DNA from: Microbotryum silenes-acaulis
Lineage: Eukaryota > Basidiomycota > Microbotryomycetes > Microbotryales > Microbotryaceae
Direction: 5' to 3'
Assembly: GCA_003665825.1 (NCBI GenBank)
Contig: QPFY01000012.1
Coordinates: forward strand, 744,001-808,000
DNA: 64,000 nucleotides
Part shown: positions 11,005 to 23,368 of the stretch, in pieces
Layout of the letters: every line of letters begins with the position of its first letter
Position numbering within the stretch: position 1 is the stretch's first letter
Made by a program: the position numbers and the translations under genes
The notes under the pieces: model-generated
Told to the model about the DNA's origin: nothing
The model's input: only the letters and a program-made list of their open reading frames with translations
Database searches by the model: none

Positions 11005-13186
11005 TCACAGCAGGACAGACCACCCGGCAACCGTAGAAATGAGGACTAAACACGGTGCGAGCCACATCTCCTTGCGTAGCCTCAGTGTTTTCATTGATAT
11101 CGCAGCAGATGTCCCTCCCCGACTGCTGGTCTGTCCCGCTTGAATGGCGGTGGTGATGACCTGTTCGGCGGGTGGAGCGGTCAGCGACGAACTAGACGAC
11201 ATCGACGTGCCGCCGACGGGTCCGTAAATTCCAGCCGGGATCTGGGTCAGGTTGCCGTCACTACGCGTGGAGTTCGAGCTCGAGTTGGAGGACGAAGTAG
11301 GCGGCGAGCCATTCGACAGCAGCGCAAAGCCGACCGAGGGTGGGCTCGCCCGGTAGACGGAGAAGACGTTCTTGAGGAAAGCGGCCCCGATCTGTTCCAG
11401 CGTTCACAGAAATCGCAGATCAGTCAATAAGTTTCGCTATGAGACACTGGCCCACCACGGCTGACTTACGACCCAGCTGATTTTGCTCGTCGAAGTCAGA
11501 CTCAGGTCAAAGAACGCGCCCAAGCATGTCGAAACGTTGTTGGTCGTGCCGAAAGGCCCGAGGTTGAAGTCGTCCGAGGCGATGGGCCATGAGTTGTTCC
11601 CAAAGGTCAGGCTGACATTAATTTTGCTCGCACAAGGGTACGAATAGTAACCTGCGTTCATCGAGATGGTAATGTGAGTGTTACATCATTCTAGGGCACA
11701 ATATCCCTATGCGCGGGGGGGCTCACCTGCGTATTGCCCCGTCGCGGCCTGCGCCCCTGGGATACCGGCGTAGACCTGACTAACGACGCTTTGAGGTCCA
11801 CCGATCAAGGTCGTTCCCGTATCGATCGCGACTAGCGGCTGGGCATCCGTCGACAAGGTCACGTTCACCCCGCTGATAGAGACCGCTGCCATCGGGATGA
11901 CCCAGTAGCTCTGCATACCCGAGGGGATGCTCGTATAATGGATGTCGCCGCGGTACAGCGATGTGTTGAGGTACCCAAACGTCAAGAGTCCCCCCGGTTC
12001 CACAGTCTTTGCTGAAGAGACGTTTACGAAACGGGTGAGCTGTACGGCAAAGCCAGGGAAGGGCAGTACGCCGGCATTGTTGAGATTCTCCCAGAAAGGT
12101 GTGGCGCCCGATGCCGCCAGTGGCTGCCAGCCGAGACCTGTGAGACGTAGGCGCGTGACGAAGACTAATCAGCAACACTGCCGAGATTAATTCAGCACTT
12201 CCCTGGCTCACCCAGCAGGCCCGACATGTTGCCGCTCAAGAGGTCGTTTGTGATTGTGTCGACGACGGCGAACGTCTGGTTGCTGACGTTGTATCCCGCG
12301 AACCCGACGTTGTCTCTGTAGAGATCGCCCGCTGCAGACCCAGATCCGTACTTGACGGTAAAAGACGTGGCCATGTCAATCGAGCTAGATGACGCCGTCT
12401 CGTTCAGCAGAGGGTTCGAAACGCATCCGGTGGTGTTGGTGCAGCCGTTGCCAGTGATCCACAAGTCGGCAGATCTGACGAGAGCGATAAACGACGGAAG
12501 TCAGCCCCACCCGGAGCGACGTGCCACTACGTCCGCGCTTACCCTGTGTCAAGGAGAACGTTCATGAATTGCGCAGGCGACCCAATGCCGACTGATGCAA
12601 AGTATGCCCTGCGAATAAGTCCGAGGACGGCCGGATCAGAACCCTCAAGACGGGCGACGAGTTCTGGGGCCAAGCACGCGAAGACCTACAGATCGGCATC
12701 GTAATTCCATATCCGGACCTGCCCAACAGGTGCTGTCGGTATCGCAGGGCCCGTTGTACCCGTAGTGCTCGTAGAGGCCCTTCTAGTCACAGTGCCACTG
12801 GTCGAGGTCGGTGTTGAACTCGTGCTCGTGGTTGATCCGGCCGTTCCATAGCCAGCGACACTGATCGGCGAATCGAGCCTCGCATGAAGACCGCGGCTGT
12901 GCTCGTCCTGCCTCTTCACGCGTTTCGCATCGAAGACAGGGCGGTCACCGTAGCGATTCCGTACGCGTGCTGCCTCGGCTAGTGCCCATGTCCTGGTCGA
13001 GTCGGCCGTGGACCGTTTCCGAAGGCCGGAGCTGCGGCGATGCAGAGGGAGGGCCGGAGGAAGGTCCCGCTGCGCTATCGCATCGACGGACGGCGACGGT
13101 GGAGATGGAGCCGCTTGGGACGGAGGACAATAGAGTACAGCTAGCAATAGAAGCAGCGGCACAGGTACAAACGTCCGGGACAGCAT
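11005..13186 (-). CDS. Secreted pepsin-family (A1) aspartic protease
   Basis: Exons (minus): 13186-12690, 12608-12543, 12474-12212, 12137-11727, 11651-11470, 11391-11005; 601 residues in phase. It begins with a signal peptide (VPLLLLLAVLYCPPSQAAP), followed by a long propeptide with dibasic sites (DAKRVKRQDE) and a Ser/Thr-rich stretch. The two catalytic Asp motifs are complete: LLDTGSADLW, restored across the exon 2/3 junction near residue 186, and VAIDTGTTLIGGP near residue 381. The flap-region Tyr is in VKYGSGSAAGDLY. Many N-glycosylation sequons (NVS, NLT, NST) occur. The end has a Ser-rich linker and a hydrophobic terminus (MWLAPCLVLISTVAGWSVLL), suggesting a GPI-anchored, yapsin-like enzyme or a C-terminal membrane anchor. 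The 66-nt exon 2 carries the first half of DTGS. Substrate unknown. Confidence 0.92.
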
Positions 13187-14884
13187 CGCGTTTGGAGCTG
13201 GTCGGGTCGTTTCAGTCGGCGCGAACGGTGTGGTGTGCCGACCCCGCGAGGAGCGATGAAACACCAGGTCGAGCAGGGATGGCCTTCTTAGAGTCTGTGA
13301 ATAACCTCGAATACGTCAGCTGTCGCGGATCAGGCTGCTGTGTGCTCGGAATGGCGGCGTGCGCTGTCCACTCTTCACTCTTCGGTCTTGGCTTTTGTGT
13401 TTGACGCCGCGGATCGACCCCAAGTGCGATGCACTTTTGGCGAGCGTGTCGATGGGCACTCTGGTATTCCGGGGTCGATCGTCGCTGTACAAACTCCTCG
13501 TGGCGCCTGCGTCGTCCGACACGGGTGACTCTGAGCCGGACCGGAGGAGTCGCCTGACCGTCGCACGTGAAGCGCGTGAAGCAGCAGCCAGAGTCTACGC
13601 TGGACCTACCCCGTGTCCCGTGTCCTCTTCCCCACAAGCCAAGGTCGCTCTCTGCTCCTTAGAGCTAATGAGCGCCCGGCCTTTCGAGAGCTGCGGAACG
13701 ATCGTGCTTCTGTTCCGAGTCGAGCGACGGCGGGGTCGTGCTCGGTGCTCGTGCACTCGTGCTTGCTGCTTGCTGCGAGTCGGGTCCCGTGTCGCGGTGA
13801 GACCAGCGCGACGGCGTCGGCGTCGGCGTCGGCGTGGGCGTCGGCGTGGGCGTCGGTGGGCGAGGTATGCCCGAGCCAAGCAGTGCAGTGGCGTCAAAGC
13901 TCAAGCTCACAGCGCAGGGGCGATATGGCGTCCTGGGTTGGTATGATCGAGCTCCGAGGTCCAAAATAGGCGTGTAGGAGAAGCGGAGTGGACAACTATG
14001 GAGGGGAGTGGTAAGGGAATCGTCTGCAGCCCTTAATACGAGTAGCCTCTGACTATTAGCTACGACTTGGTTTTAGGCTAGCAGTCAAAGAACGACAGAT
14101 TGTATAGGCGCGCGCGCGAGGGCCTGAGATGCTTATTTTAGTATGGAGGTGTTTTGTGGTGCAATCTTCCAAGTGGATGTAAATATCAGAGGTGCATACT
14201 TTACAGAAGTGATCGTCGGAGAGCAAGGGTCCGAAGCTGCGAGCTGCTGGCAGTCCAAAGCCAAGCAGCCTGAGTTCCTGTTCCTTCCACTACCGCTCCA
14301 GTGCCTGGGGGGCCTTGCGCTCGGCACCGTCTCCCGGCCGGTGCAGCGCGTCTGCTCCAACGGTCTTGGCTCGTCGGCCGCACTGCTGGCTCTATAGCAA
14401 GGGTTAGATCACTGCGAAAGTCGGTAGAGCTACTGTAAAGAACACGTTGAAGGAAGCTCTCTACACGAACAGAGAGAGCTGGAGAATATTTAGTACCACT
14501 GGTGGCAAAGCTGCTCAAATTACGAGAGGCGACATCGATGTCTCACTTGTGGTTTACTACTACATACGAGGCCGGCTGGGCATCACCCTTGCGGGCTCGG
14601 AAGTAACACGAATTCGGTCGGGTTGGTTCACACGTACCAATTGGTTAGCATACGATAGAATGCACTACTCACCTGAACACCGCTCCAGTGGTGCGTTGCC
14701 TACACGACGACCTCTCCTTCTCCGAGTAGTAGTAGGTATCCCCGCCTCTCATGGTCCGTACTGCTCTCACTCATCCCCAACCAAATGCAACCAACTCCCC
14801 AGGAATAGATATAAACTCGCTCTCAAATTTCGCAAAGCAAAACAACACCTAGACCTATAGGAATGGCCGTTCAAAAACTGAATC
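13187..14884. other. Intergenic, about 1.7 kb
   Basis: Upstream of the protease gene and downstream of the R3H-SUZ gene. Contains a hexamer tract at 13813-13854. The remainder shows no ORF with conserved character and no RNA gene that I can support. Confidence 0.45.
13813..13854 (+). repeat. GGCGTC/GGCGTG hexamer tandem repeat
   Basis: Seven units: five GGCGTC and two GGCGTG variants. Non-coding as far as I can tell; it lies about 630 bp upstream of the protease start. Confidence 0.85.
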
Positions 14885-17800
14885 CTACAACCTCAATCCT
14901 TCTGTAGCCTGTCCAGGTCGACCTCCACGGATCATCGTCCCCCTCCCACGACTAGGTCTCGTCCCCGCCGCATTGCTCGTAGCACTCAAAGGCTTACTAG
15001 GATCGAACAACTCCGTCGACCGAGGGGGTGGTCGTCGCATCTCGTTGTTCGGGAGGAGGGATGAGCTCGGGGCAGCGATGGGAAAGGAAGACCCTCCGAT
15101 GCCGGGTAAGATGCCTCCTCGATGCTCAGGATAGTAGGGGTAACCTGGACCGCCTGTGTAGGGTGGTGTGGATCCGTGGGGGTATGTAGAGTACCACTCG
15201 GGGGGTTGATACCCGTTCGATGCCGCTGCGTAGGCCTGAGGAGGCCCCACGTTCGGTGGGGGAGGGCGGAACGAGGCTGGATGGACATGCGGTGGCGCGA
15301 TCGTGTAGGCTGCGTTGGGACCGGCTCGCATTGTCGCAGGTGGCTGAGCCGAAGGAGCCAAGTCGGTCGAACTAGATTGCGAAGGCGTATCGGGCGAAGC
15401 GCGATGCCCGCCGTTCGAATTCGACGGCCATTCAGGCTTGACGGGCAAGCTTGGGTGCAAAGTCTTCAAGTTCGATGCCGACAAAGCGTCCGAAGGCGTG
15501 TCGACCACTTCACCCGGTTGTTGCTTGCCTTTACCCTTGACCGTTCCTTCTCGAAGAAGGGTCTTTGTAGCCTTCCCGTTGCCGCTGCTACAGCTCTCGA
15601 CCGATGCCGCAGAACTGTGAGGCCTTGCATTGAGCGACTGCACGCTCGCCGGACTAGCCATCCGTTCGCCGTTTCGGGAAGCAACGTTCGATCTTGTCGT
15701 TTCGGAAGGTCGAGCCGCCGCTGAGCCTTGGCCAGTCGAGTTCAGAGACGCTTGGGAACTGTTGGTACTCGCACTCTTGAGCGAGGACCCATGGTAGGGT
15801 ACGATCCCTCCTTCGGGGAACCGCATCAGATAACCGCCGTCGTGCCCCGGTCGCTGGTTTGAGCCTCCGGTAGTCAATTTGTTGTTCAAACCCATCGACT
15901 GGTATGAGCTGCCCGAGCTGGTGGACAGCGAAGGTGAAGGTAGAGCATGCGGCGGTCGGGGCGTCGCCCAAGCTGATGCTGCCGAACCACTACTATAGGC
16001 TTCAGGTGGTGGAAGTGTTGCGAAGGTGGGATGAGGGTACGGCGCATAATTCGGATGAGGGAGTGGTGGAGGAGGAGGAGAGTGGACGTAGGGATTCATC
16101 GAGGGACTGGACGTGTGGCTAGGAGGTTGGCTGTGGACTTGATTTGGCGGCGCCAGACCAGCCGACGCGCCGGGCCCACCACCGTAGTAGTATGGCTGCT
16201 GGTATGGGTCATGTTCGTATCCCTGTGAATTCCATCCAAGGCTAGGGTCGAAACTCGGAGCCGACGGTCTCAGCGAAGGGGCCCAACTTGAGCGAGATAG
16301 CAGAGATGAGGATGACGAGGACGACGAAGGGATCGGGTAGAACATCGACGCAGAGGAGGCAGGGCCCGGATGGTATCCAGAGTGGTAGCTCGACGTCGTC
16401 GACTCGGCCCGGCTGCCCGAGATCGATGCAGCAGCACTGCCTCGAGAGTACGTCGATCCAGCCGAGCTCGGCCGCGCCAGACCCGGCGGCGCGTCTACGA
16501 CGATCGAGGCGGGTTGTGTCGAGGTCGAAGCTGCCGGTTTGATTTCGGCTTGTTGGGCAAAGATGCGCTCACGAGCTTCCCGGTACGCAGCCTCCCGTTC
16601 CTCCAGTGTGAGTTCCCTACGAGCTTTCCCGCGGCCAGTTGAGTCGTCGTCTGCCGCGGCCGGTGACGAGGCCGTCGATCCAGCTTTGTGCGCCGACCGA
16701 GGCAAGATCTTGAACACCTGAGGCTGAGCAGGCGGCGGTGCAACATTCGAAGATGATGACGAAGGAGAGCCTCCTCGAGCGGGGGACTCGGAATCACTGG
16801 AATGACGAGCGGTCGATGTCGAGCTCTCGTTCGATAATACGATTGCTTGGACCAAAGCAGGGGCTATGGAGCTGGTCGCTGTCGTCGAAGGCGGGGCTAC
16901 AATAGACGCCAGTTTGCAGGTGGGCCTTTGAGGAATGGTGCTCGTTAGATCTTCATGTCTTCATATTCGATCTGCAGCGCTATGAGCTTGACTGGGCTTA
17001 CAGTTTGGTCGCAGGGCCTTTAACAAGCACGACGATTCCTGGTACTGGGGCCCCAGGAGGACCCCAGTTCTGCTGCGGGGCGGCTTCGACTTCACGGGTA
17101 ATGCCGAATATGTCCGCGAGGCGGTGAATGAGCAATCGCTGATACGAGTTGAGGTTGGGTTGAAAGTGAGGAGGCGAGAGCGGGAGTCGACTTGCGCTGT
17201 GATGAAAGTCATTTTAAAAAAGGCGTTAGCTCCTTCCTTGATTCGCACCAAGATGCAACAAAGCACTGGCATTCTCGGAAAGAGCACTCACGAAGGATGC
17301 GAGACGAATCGCTCCATTTCGACCTCTGCTCGCAGTAAGAGGATACGGTCCCGCGGGTGCTGCAAAGCCGAAAGCAGGACGTGGTCCAGGACGGGAGCTC
17401 CTTCGTCAGAGGTCGAATCTGCACCTTCCGCGGTGATAGTGGGCTCGCGTGTTCTCGAATCGAGTGGTGGGGCCAAAGATGTCGCAGGATCTGAGGGGTC
17501 GAGCTCAGAGGTGGACGAGGTCGCTGACGGAGTCCTCGGTCGTTCGGGGCCGCCGTCGCTCGAGCCGTCTGCGTCTAGATAGCCGTCCTCCGAAGCGGGT
17601 CTGGAGTTGATCTTGCTATTCGTAGACAGTGGCTGCGCCTCCATCTGAGACGACATCCTCTGCGACGGTGTTGTTAGCCGGTTCGAAGCTGACTGACCTT
17701 CGCCGAGGGCTTGAGCCTGGGCAACATCCGCGGTCGACCTCGAAGTGGAGGATGAAGGACTGGAAACGCCTGTCCGTGCCATCCCTGACGGCTCATTCAA

Positions 17801-18051
17801 GGTAGTTGGATGTTGCTCGGTTTGTTCTGCCTTGATCGGTCGCTGTAGAAGTGTGATCTTGCCAGGAGCAGGCTGCGAAGGGGCGACATCGACGGTGGAG
17901 GCTGCGGAGTGACCCGCTGTACCCTCGTGTACAGCTCGAGCACTGGTGTGACCAGCAGCACTTGTGCTTGACTGTATTTCAGTCGGTGTTTCGTTGCGTG
18001 CCGACGAGGAAGAGGGGTGCGGTGCAGCAGACGAGGACGGGAATGCCGGGG

Positions 18052-18090
<39 letters not shown>

Positions 18091-18133
18091 CGTCGGCCAA
18101 ACGGGGCGGGGGCGGGGCGTTCACCGCTTCCAT
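14885..18133 (-). CDS. R3H-SUZ domain RNA-binding protein
   Basis: Single-strand nucleic-acid binding protein, probably cytoplasmic and mRNA-associated by family. Exons (minus): 18133-17292, 17196-17002, 16925-14885; 1025 residues in phase. The R3H domain (about 255-360) is split by both introns: VLLSALQHPRDRILLLRAEV in exon 1, PHFQPNLNSYQRLLIHRLAD in exon 2 with the signature Arg and His, and its last strand resumes in exon 3 (ATKLPTCKLASI). The SUZ motif follows at about 415-470 (VFKILPRS, then ELTLEEREAAYREARERIF). The remaining 550 residues are Pro/Ser/Tyr-rich and low-complexity, typical of such proteins in P-body or stress-granule contexts (family inference). The N-terminus has a Ser-Thr dipeptide tract from a GTGCTC microsatellite. 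For intron 2 the acceptor caaag at 16926 was chosen because a CTAAC branch site sits just upstream and the R3H tail is restored. Confidence 0.9.
18054..18089 (-). repeat. GTGCTC hexamer microsatellite in the R3H-SUZ gene
   Basis: Six perfect units on the plus strand; on the coding (minus) strand they encode alternating Ser-Thr near the N-terminus. In frame, so length changes would add or remove dipeptides. Confidence 0.9.
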
Positions 18134-19118
18134 CTTGGAGACCTCCGACCTTCAGATCCGTAGCTATGTTCTTGTAGCGGGCTGTACCTTGAAAGACCTC
18201 GGTTTGTGCCTTGTCAAGTCGGCCCAGGTAGAGGGACGGGCAGTTGAGGCTACGCGTGAGAGGAGGAGCGGACGCGACCTGGGGACTGCACACTGCAGTT
18301 GCAGAGACGTGGTCTCACGAAGTCTTGGTGTTGTCGGTTGTAGGGGCGCGAGTTCCGATGAGGCGAACAGAACAAACCGGGCCCTGTCTTTGAGCTGTGC
18401 TCGACAGAAGCTATCTAGCGATGAGGCGGTTCCCGTCGACGATGGGTGAGCGAGTAGTGGCCGTGCGAAAGAAAGGGCGCGTCACTCGAGAAAGGGAACG
18501 CCATCAGCCGTATAGTGTCTGATCAGCCTGAGCGCGGCGGGGATATCATTATCGTCGGCACGTTCAATTCTTTATCAAGAGTGCAGGACCTTCGCAAGTG
18601 CCATGTCCCAAGCACCTCGCATAAGAAAAATCCCACAAAACCTACGAAATGATCATCGCCGATCGCGACCGTGCACAATATTCGTGAAAGCGTGCCAGAC
18701 TCACCCGGATCATGATTCATGATGCATGATCCGCGGGCATGCAGTGCGTGCAGATTCCTCGGGTAGACGGGCAGAAAGGATGACCGCATGTGATTCGTAA
18801 TCAACCATGCGGACCTAGTAGCCATGGTCTGAAGATGATGATGGTCATCAGCGCTCCGATTTGACCTCTCGGTCCGGCCCGAGGCAGCGTCCCCGGACCG
18901 TCGGAATTCGGGCAGTCAGTTACTGCCCGCCTGCTCACGCTTCACGCTCACAGGGGCGTCACGCTGCAAGCTTGGGGCACTAATACAAAATTGAAATGGC
19001 GAAGCTACAGGAAAATTTGAGGCCACAGTCCCTTTTACACCAAGAAGAAAGTTTCAACCAGACACATACACATATGTGATTCCCAACGGGTAGCACACAC
19101 AAATCCAATGGGCTCCTT
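18134..19118. other. Intergenic, R3H-SUZ 5' flank and MCM4 3' flank
   Basis: About 985 bp between two minus-strand genes. A small palindrome-like AT-rich patch (gatcatgattcatgatgcatgatc) is at 18710-18733. No gene recognised. Confidence 0.45.
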
Positions 19119-22100
19119 TCACTCATCGATCGCTCCGCCTCCCGTACGAGTGATGACCTGCCCTTGCCCCGATCCACGTAGCTTGACGCTACCTGCCTTC
19201 TCCAAGTCCTTGATCACCTCGGTCAGCTCGCCATCATCGATCGCCATCGACGACTGGTCGTTCAACGTCTTCTTTAAATCCGTCCTCCTGACTCCCGAAG
19301 GCTTGGCATTGATCAAAGCGATCACCTCTCGTCGGAGCGCGCCTTGCAAAGAGCGTTGCCTCGAGGATTGTCCAGCGAGCAAGTCCAAGTCGATCAAACC
19401 CGTGACAGGGTCGGTCGCCGAGTCCTTCAGAGCCTCGCGGATCAATCGGTTCGCTTCGTTGACGTCCACGAGCTCGACGTGCAACGAGTAGCGCATCCTC
19501 GCGTGCGCCTCGGAGAGACGGATCATCGACTCGAGTTGACGCGTCGTAGCGGTGATGCGACGTTCGTTCGATCGACCATCGCCACCGACGTTGCGCATCG
19601 CTACATACGCGTTGACGAGCGCCGTCGACGCATCTTCTGTCAGCACGGGATGGACGTGGTTGCGTGCCCAAGAGATGTAGGCCGACAGATCCTCCACTTT
19701 CATTATGTCGTTGCCGCCCGTCGCGGGTCGATCCTCGAGGTAGAGGGAAACGAGATGGCTCGCAAGGCGTCGATCGTTGGCCTCGTCGACGCGATCGAGC
19801 ACAAGGTATAGCAAGTCGAAACGCGAGATCAAAGTCGGGGGAAGATCGATGTTGCGCGTGATGGGCCACGCGAGGTTGTACTTTGATCCGACGGGGTTGG
19901 CCGCGGCGAGAATCGAAGTACGGGCGTTCAGGGTGGTGATGATACCGGCTTTAGCGATGGAGACCGTCTGCTGTTCCATCACTTCGTGCAACACGCTGCG
20001 GGTCGCGTCGGACATCTTGTCAAACTCGTCGATGCAGCACACACCACCGTCAGAGAGCACGAGGGCACCACTGTGGCGTTCAAGGGCCAGGGTTGGGTCA
20101 GTCAAAGGCTCCGAAAAGAGACTGTGCAGAGAAACATACCTTTCGAGAACGAGCTGCTTCGAATCGGGGTCGCGAGTCACGTAGGCCGTCAGACCGACGG
20201 CGGACGAGCCTTTACCCGAGGTGTACACGCCTCGAGGAGCAATCTTGTGGACGTATTGCAAGATCTGCGATTTGGAGGTACCGGGATCACCGACGAGTAG
20301 CACGTTGATGTCACCCCTGTAGCGTGGCCCTCCACCTCCGCCGCCCTTGGCGATGCTCTTGTTGGTACCACCGAACAGCTGCAAAAGGATGCCCTTCTTG
20401 ACGTCGTCCATCTCCCAAATCGAAGGTGCGAGACTGCGCGAGAGGTATTCGTAAATGTCGGGGCGACGCGAGATCTCGACCATGCGTTCCTTGAGTTTGG
20501 CTTGGGCGCTCGCCTCGCGATCCTCGAGCAGACCGCCGTCGGCATCCATCTCATCTTCGTCCTCCTCGTTCTGCCCATCCTCGTCTTCGCCTCCCACACC
20601 AATGACTCCACGGCGATCGTCGACGGAGCGCGTCGAGCCATCAACGCCCATGCGCTTCTTGTCCGTCTTCTTGACGTGCACGACATCGAGGTACGTCTTG
20701 AACAAGGACTTGATGATGCGTTGGCGAGGGTTGATGCGCACCGGAACCGAACGGAAGATCCCTGTCAGGGAAATGCGATCACCGGGCTTGACGATATCGA
20801 CCAACTCGTCGTAGAGGCACAACGAGACGGTGTGGGGCGTCTGACCGTCGGGGACCGCGTCGGGCGTCTCTTGCAAGCGCACGATCTGACGATCGGCGAA
20901 CTCGCAGCGATTGTGAATCAAGCTCATTGACCCTTGGAGAGCGCACACTTCGCGAGGGCACTTGTCGGGTTCGGCGATCTGACCTCGATCGAGCTCGACC
21001 GAGACCGTGTGGGAGCAAGCATCGCAACGGAAGAAGGCTGCGTTGTTCAGGATGGGGAATAGGGGTTAGAACAGGCTAGTATCACCGACCGGAAGGCGAA
21101 AGAACTCACCGAGCTTCATGTCGGGGATGACGGGTGTCGCACGGATCACGAGACCCTTGACACAAACGATCTTGTCGATGTCTTGAGGGTTCAATTCGCG
21201 CATGTTAACCTTGCGCGTCCCACCAAAGGGTCGAACCTTGAACACCGCAGCTTCCATCGCCTCGGCTCGGAGCGTGTTCTCGGCTCGCTGCGATGCGCCG
21301 CCCAGGTGGTCCCAGGCCCAATCGAGCGCACAGTCCTTGAGGACCTGATCGAGGATGGGGATGATCTCTTGTGGGTAGTCTTGCAAGTTGCGGTACAACT
21401 CGGCAAAGTCGCGATCGCGGCGCGGCAAGCGTGCTCGCTCCCTTCCTTCTCGCTCGGCGTGACGGAATGCGAGCAGGTCGAGCACGTCGAGGTTAAGGTT
21501 CGTCTGGCCCGTCTCACGCATGCGCTCCAAGTAGTACTGGTACATCCTCTTCTCGGGTTGCTCTTTGGTGTAAGCGAACTCGATCGATCCTCGATCGCTC
21601 TCATCGGCTTCCTCGAAGCGTTTCTGATCGTACTCTTGACGGTCGCCGGCGGTGAAGGACTCGAGAAACCACTTGAACGAGGCCATCGACGATACAATCG
21701 TGACACGGGTACCCCAGACGACGGTGACGGCTTCGTCCGCATCGTCTTGCTCGTCGCCATCCTCGCCCATGCCATTAGCGGTTGACGAGGGGTCTCCCCC
21801 ACCGTCGTCCCCACCCCCGACTCCGAAACGAGAGCGCTGCGAGGCAGCCGAAGAAGTGGGGATGTCTAGACCACTACCGGGCTGGGAAGGACCTGCGCCA
21901 CGTCGGTTCGACGGGGTCGGAGGCAAACCCGAGTGGATGTCACCTCGTCTGTTGCGCCGAGGCGTGGGAGAGCCAACGTCAGACCTGTGCCGAGACGATC
22001 AAGAGGAGACAACAAATGCGGAGAGAGTAAGCAGGCATGGTTTCCAGGCTGTTTCGACGACCACGGGCTTGAGGACTGACCCAGGGAAGAAGAGGGGGCT

Positions 22101-22580
22101 TCCGTCGCGACCATTGCCGCCGACGCGTCCGGGATCCGACGAGAGGCCGCTCGACGCGAAGGCACCTCGGGCAGCACCTCGACCGCCCGGAGCTTGGGAT
22201 GCGCTCGAGGTGGGGAACTGCATGGGACTTGAGGATCCTGCGGCTGGATCCGGGGCAAGAGCAGCGTGGATGGGGGTCGGATGGTCATCGCGGTGGGCGA
22301 TTTTGGTAGACGCGCCGGATAAAGGGGACGGGGGCAAGACGCGTCGTGAGGCACAAATGAAGGTCGCGTCAGTCGGCGTCACGGCGCGCAGAGGTGGAGC
22401 CAGAGCACGGTTCTCACCCATTTTCCGGCCACCATGCTGCAATGCGCCTACTCGAGCGGGCATGGGATCGTGGGATGAGCTGGGATGGCCTGCAGAGGAG
22501 CTGGCCGGAAAGTGCAGAGGACTCGAGACCGCGCCGGCGCCAGAAGCGTCGACGTCCATCTCGTCGTGTTGACTCGACAT
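19119..22580 (-). CDS. MCM4: MCM4, subunit of the MCM2-7 replicative helicase
   Basis: ATP-driven DNA helicase subunit, nuclear, part of the CMG complex. Exons (minus): 22580-22081, 21984-21110, 21037-20140, 20070-19119; 1074 residues. The N-terminal 250 residues are Ser/Pro-rich with proline-directed sites, as in other Mcm4 proteins regulated by CDK/DDK. A zinc-binding motif begins exon 3 (FFRCDACSHTV ... DKCPREVC). The AAA+ core has Walker A GDPGTSKSQ (about 704), Walker B CIDEFDKMS (about 770) and the arginine finger SRFDLL (about 843). The block TNKSIAKGGGGGGPRYRGD is characteristic of MCM4 rather than other MCMs. Intron 3 (20139-20071, 69 nt) has no in-frame stop, so the ORF reads through it. 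A second possible in-frame intron lies at 22414-22228. The C-terminal winged-helix region ends VITRTGGGAIDE. Confidence 0.96.
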
Positions 22581-22744
22581 GGCGCGTATGGATCAGATGA
22601 GACTCTTCAGTAGCGTAGTGGTGAATGGTCAAGGACACTCGGGATCTCGAGGTGCAGTGTCGAAGACGCGGGCGATTATGACAGCACGGCAAGAGTCTGA
22701 ATGCCGTCGAGCGCGTGTAGGACGCGCCTCCCCTCTACCGCTGG

Positions 22745-22763
22745 ACGCGTCCGCACGCGTCCG
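22745..22763. promoter_or_regulatory. Candidate MCB-like elements upstream of MCM4
   Basis: Two ACGCGT hexamers occur 10 bp apart in ggacgcgtccgcacgcgtcc, about 170-180 bp upstream of the MCM4 start. ACGCGT is the MluI cell-cycle box that drives G1/S genes, including MCMs, in ascomycete yeasts. Function here is inferred from motif and position only. Confidence 0.5.
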
Positions 22764-23287
22764 CAGGCTCGAGGGGTTGGGCCTTGGGAGCGCACTGAGT
22801 CCTGACACAGCTGGGCGCTTGAGGCGCTTGGCCGCGCCGCGCTATGGCGCGGCCCGAGCAGGCCCGAGCTGCGTGGAGGGAGCTGCCGATCGTTCACTGT
22901 CCTCTTGCACCGCTTCCAAGCTCCTGCTCGGTCTTCAGACACACCGTTACACCGCTAGGCCTCAGGGGTCTCACCAAGTCTCGATCCTCGAGCACCAATT
23001 ATCACCGAGTCCTTTAAATCAGTCACATACCGCCCAGCCAGCCCCTTCGGGATCGTCCCACTGGGCTGCACTGTAGCTGCCCATTCCAGGTCGTGGCACC
23101 TCGTGCTCGCAACCGCGGGCACGATCGTTGCCGACTCGCGAAGGAGTGGCAGCCCCTAGATTAGACCTGTGAGTCAATGCGCCGCCGCCAATCCAGAGCA
23201 TAGATACAGGTCCCGGTGGCTGCAAGCTCCTTGTGGCCCTCCCCGCAATCATCTGCACTATCACGTGATGACGAGGCGAGGCTTAGA

Positions 23288-23322
23288 GCTGGGAGCTGGG
23301 AGCTGGGTGCTGGGTGCTGGGA
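23288..23322 (+). repeat. GCTGGGA/GCTGGGT 7-bp tandem repeat
   Basis: Five units (A, A, T, T, A variants) ending 46 bp before the BTB-gene ATG, probably in its 5' UTR or core promoter. Confidence 0.85.
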
Positions 23323-23368
23323 GCCCCACCCGGGAAGTTCGAGTCGCACGTGAAACTGACTTCAGCTC

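Larger units (their letters stand above)
22581..23368. other. Divergent promoter region, MCM4 / BTB gene
   Basis: Head-to-head spacer of about 790 bp between the MCM4 (minus) and BTB (plus) starts. The minus-strand ATG at 22580 has the context gacATGtc (minus strand: cgagtcaacacgacg side). Contains a 7-bp tandem repeat at 23288-23322 close to the BTB start. No MluI cell-cycle box was confirmed, although ACGCGT-like hexamers occur at 22746-22762 (gacgcgtccgcacgcgtcc). Confidence 0.5.
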
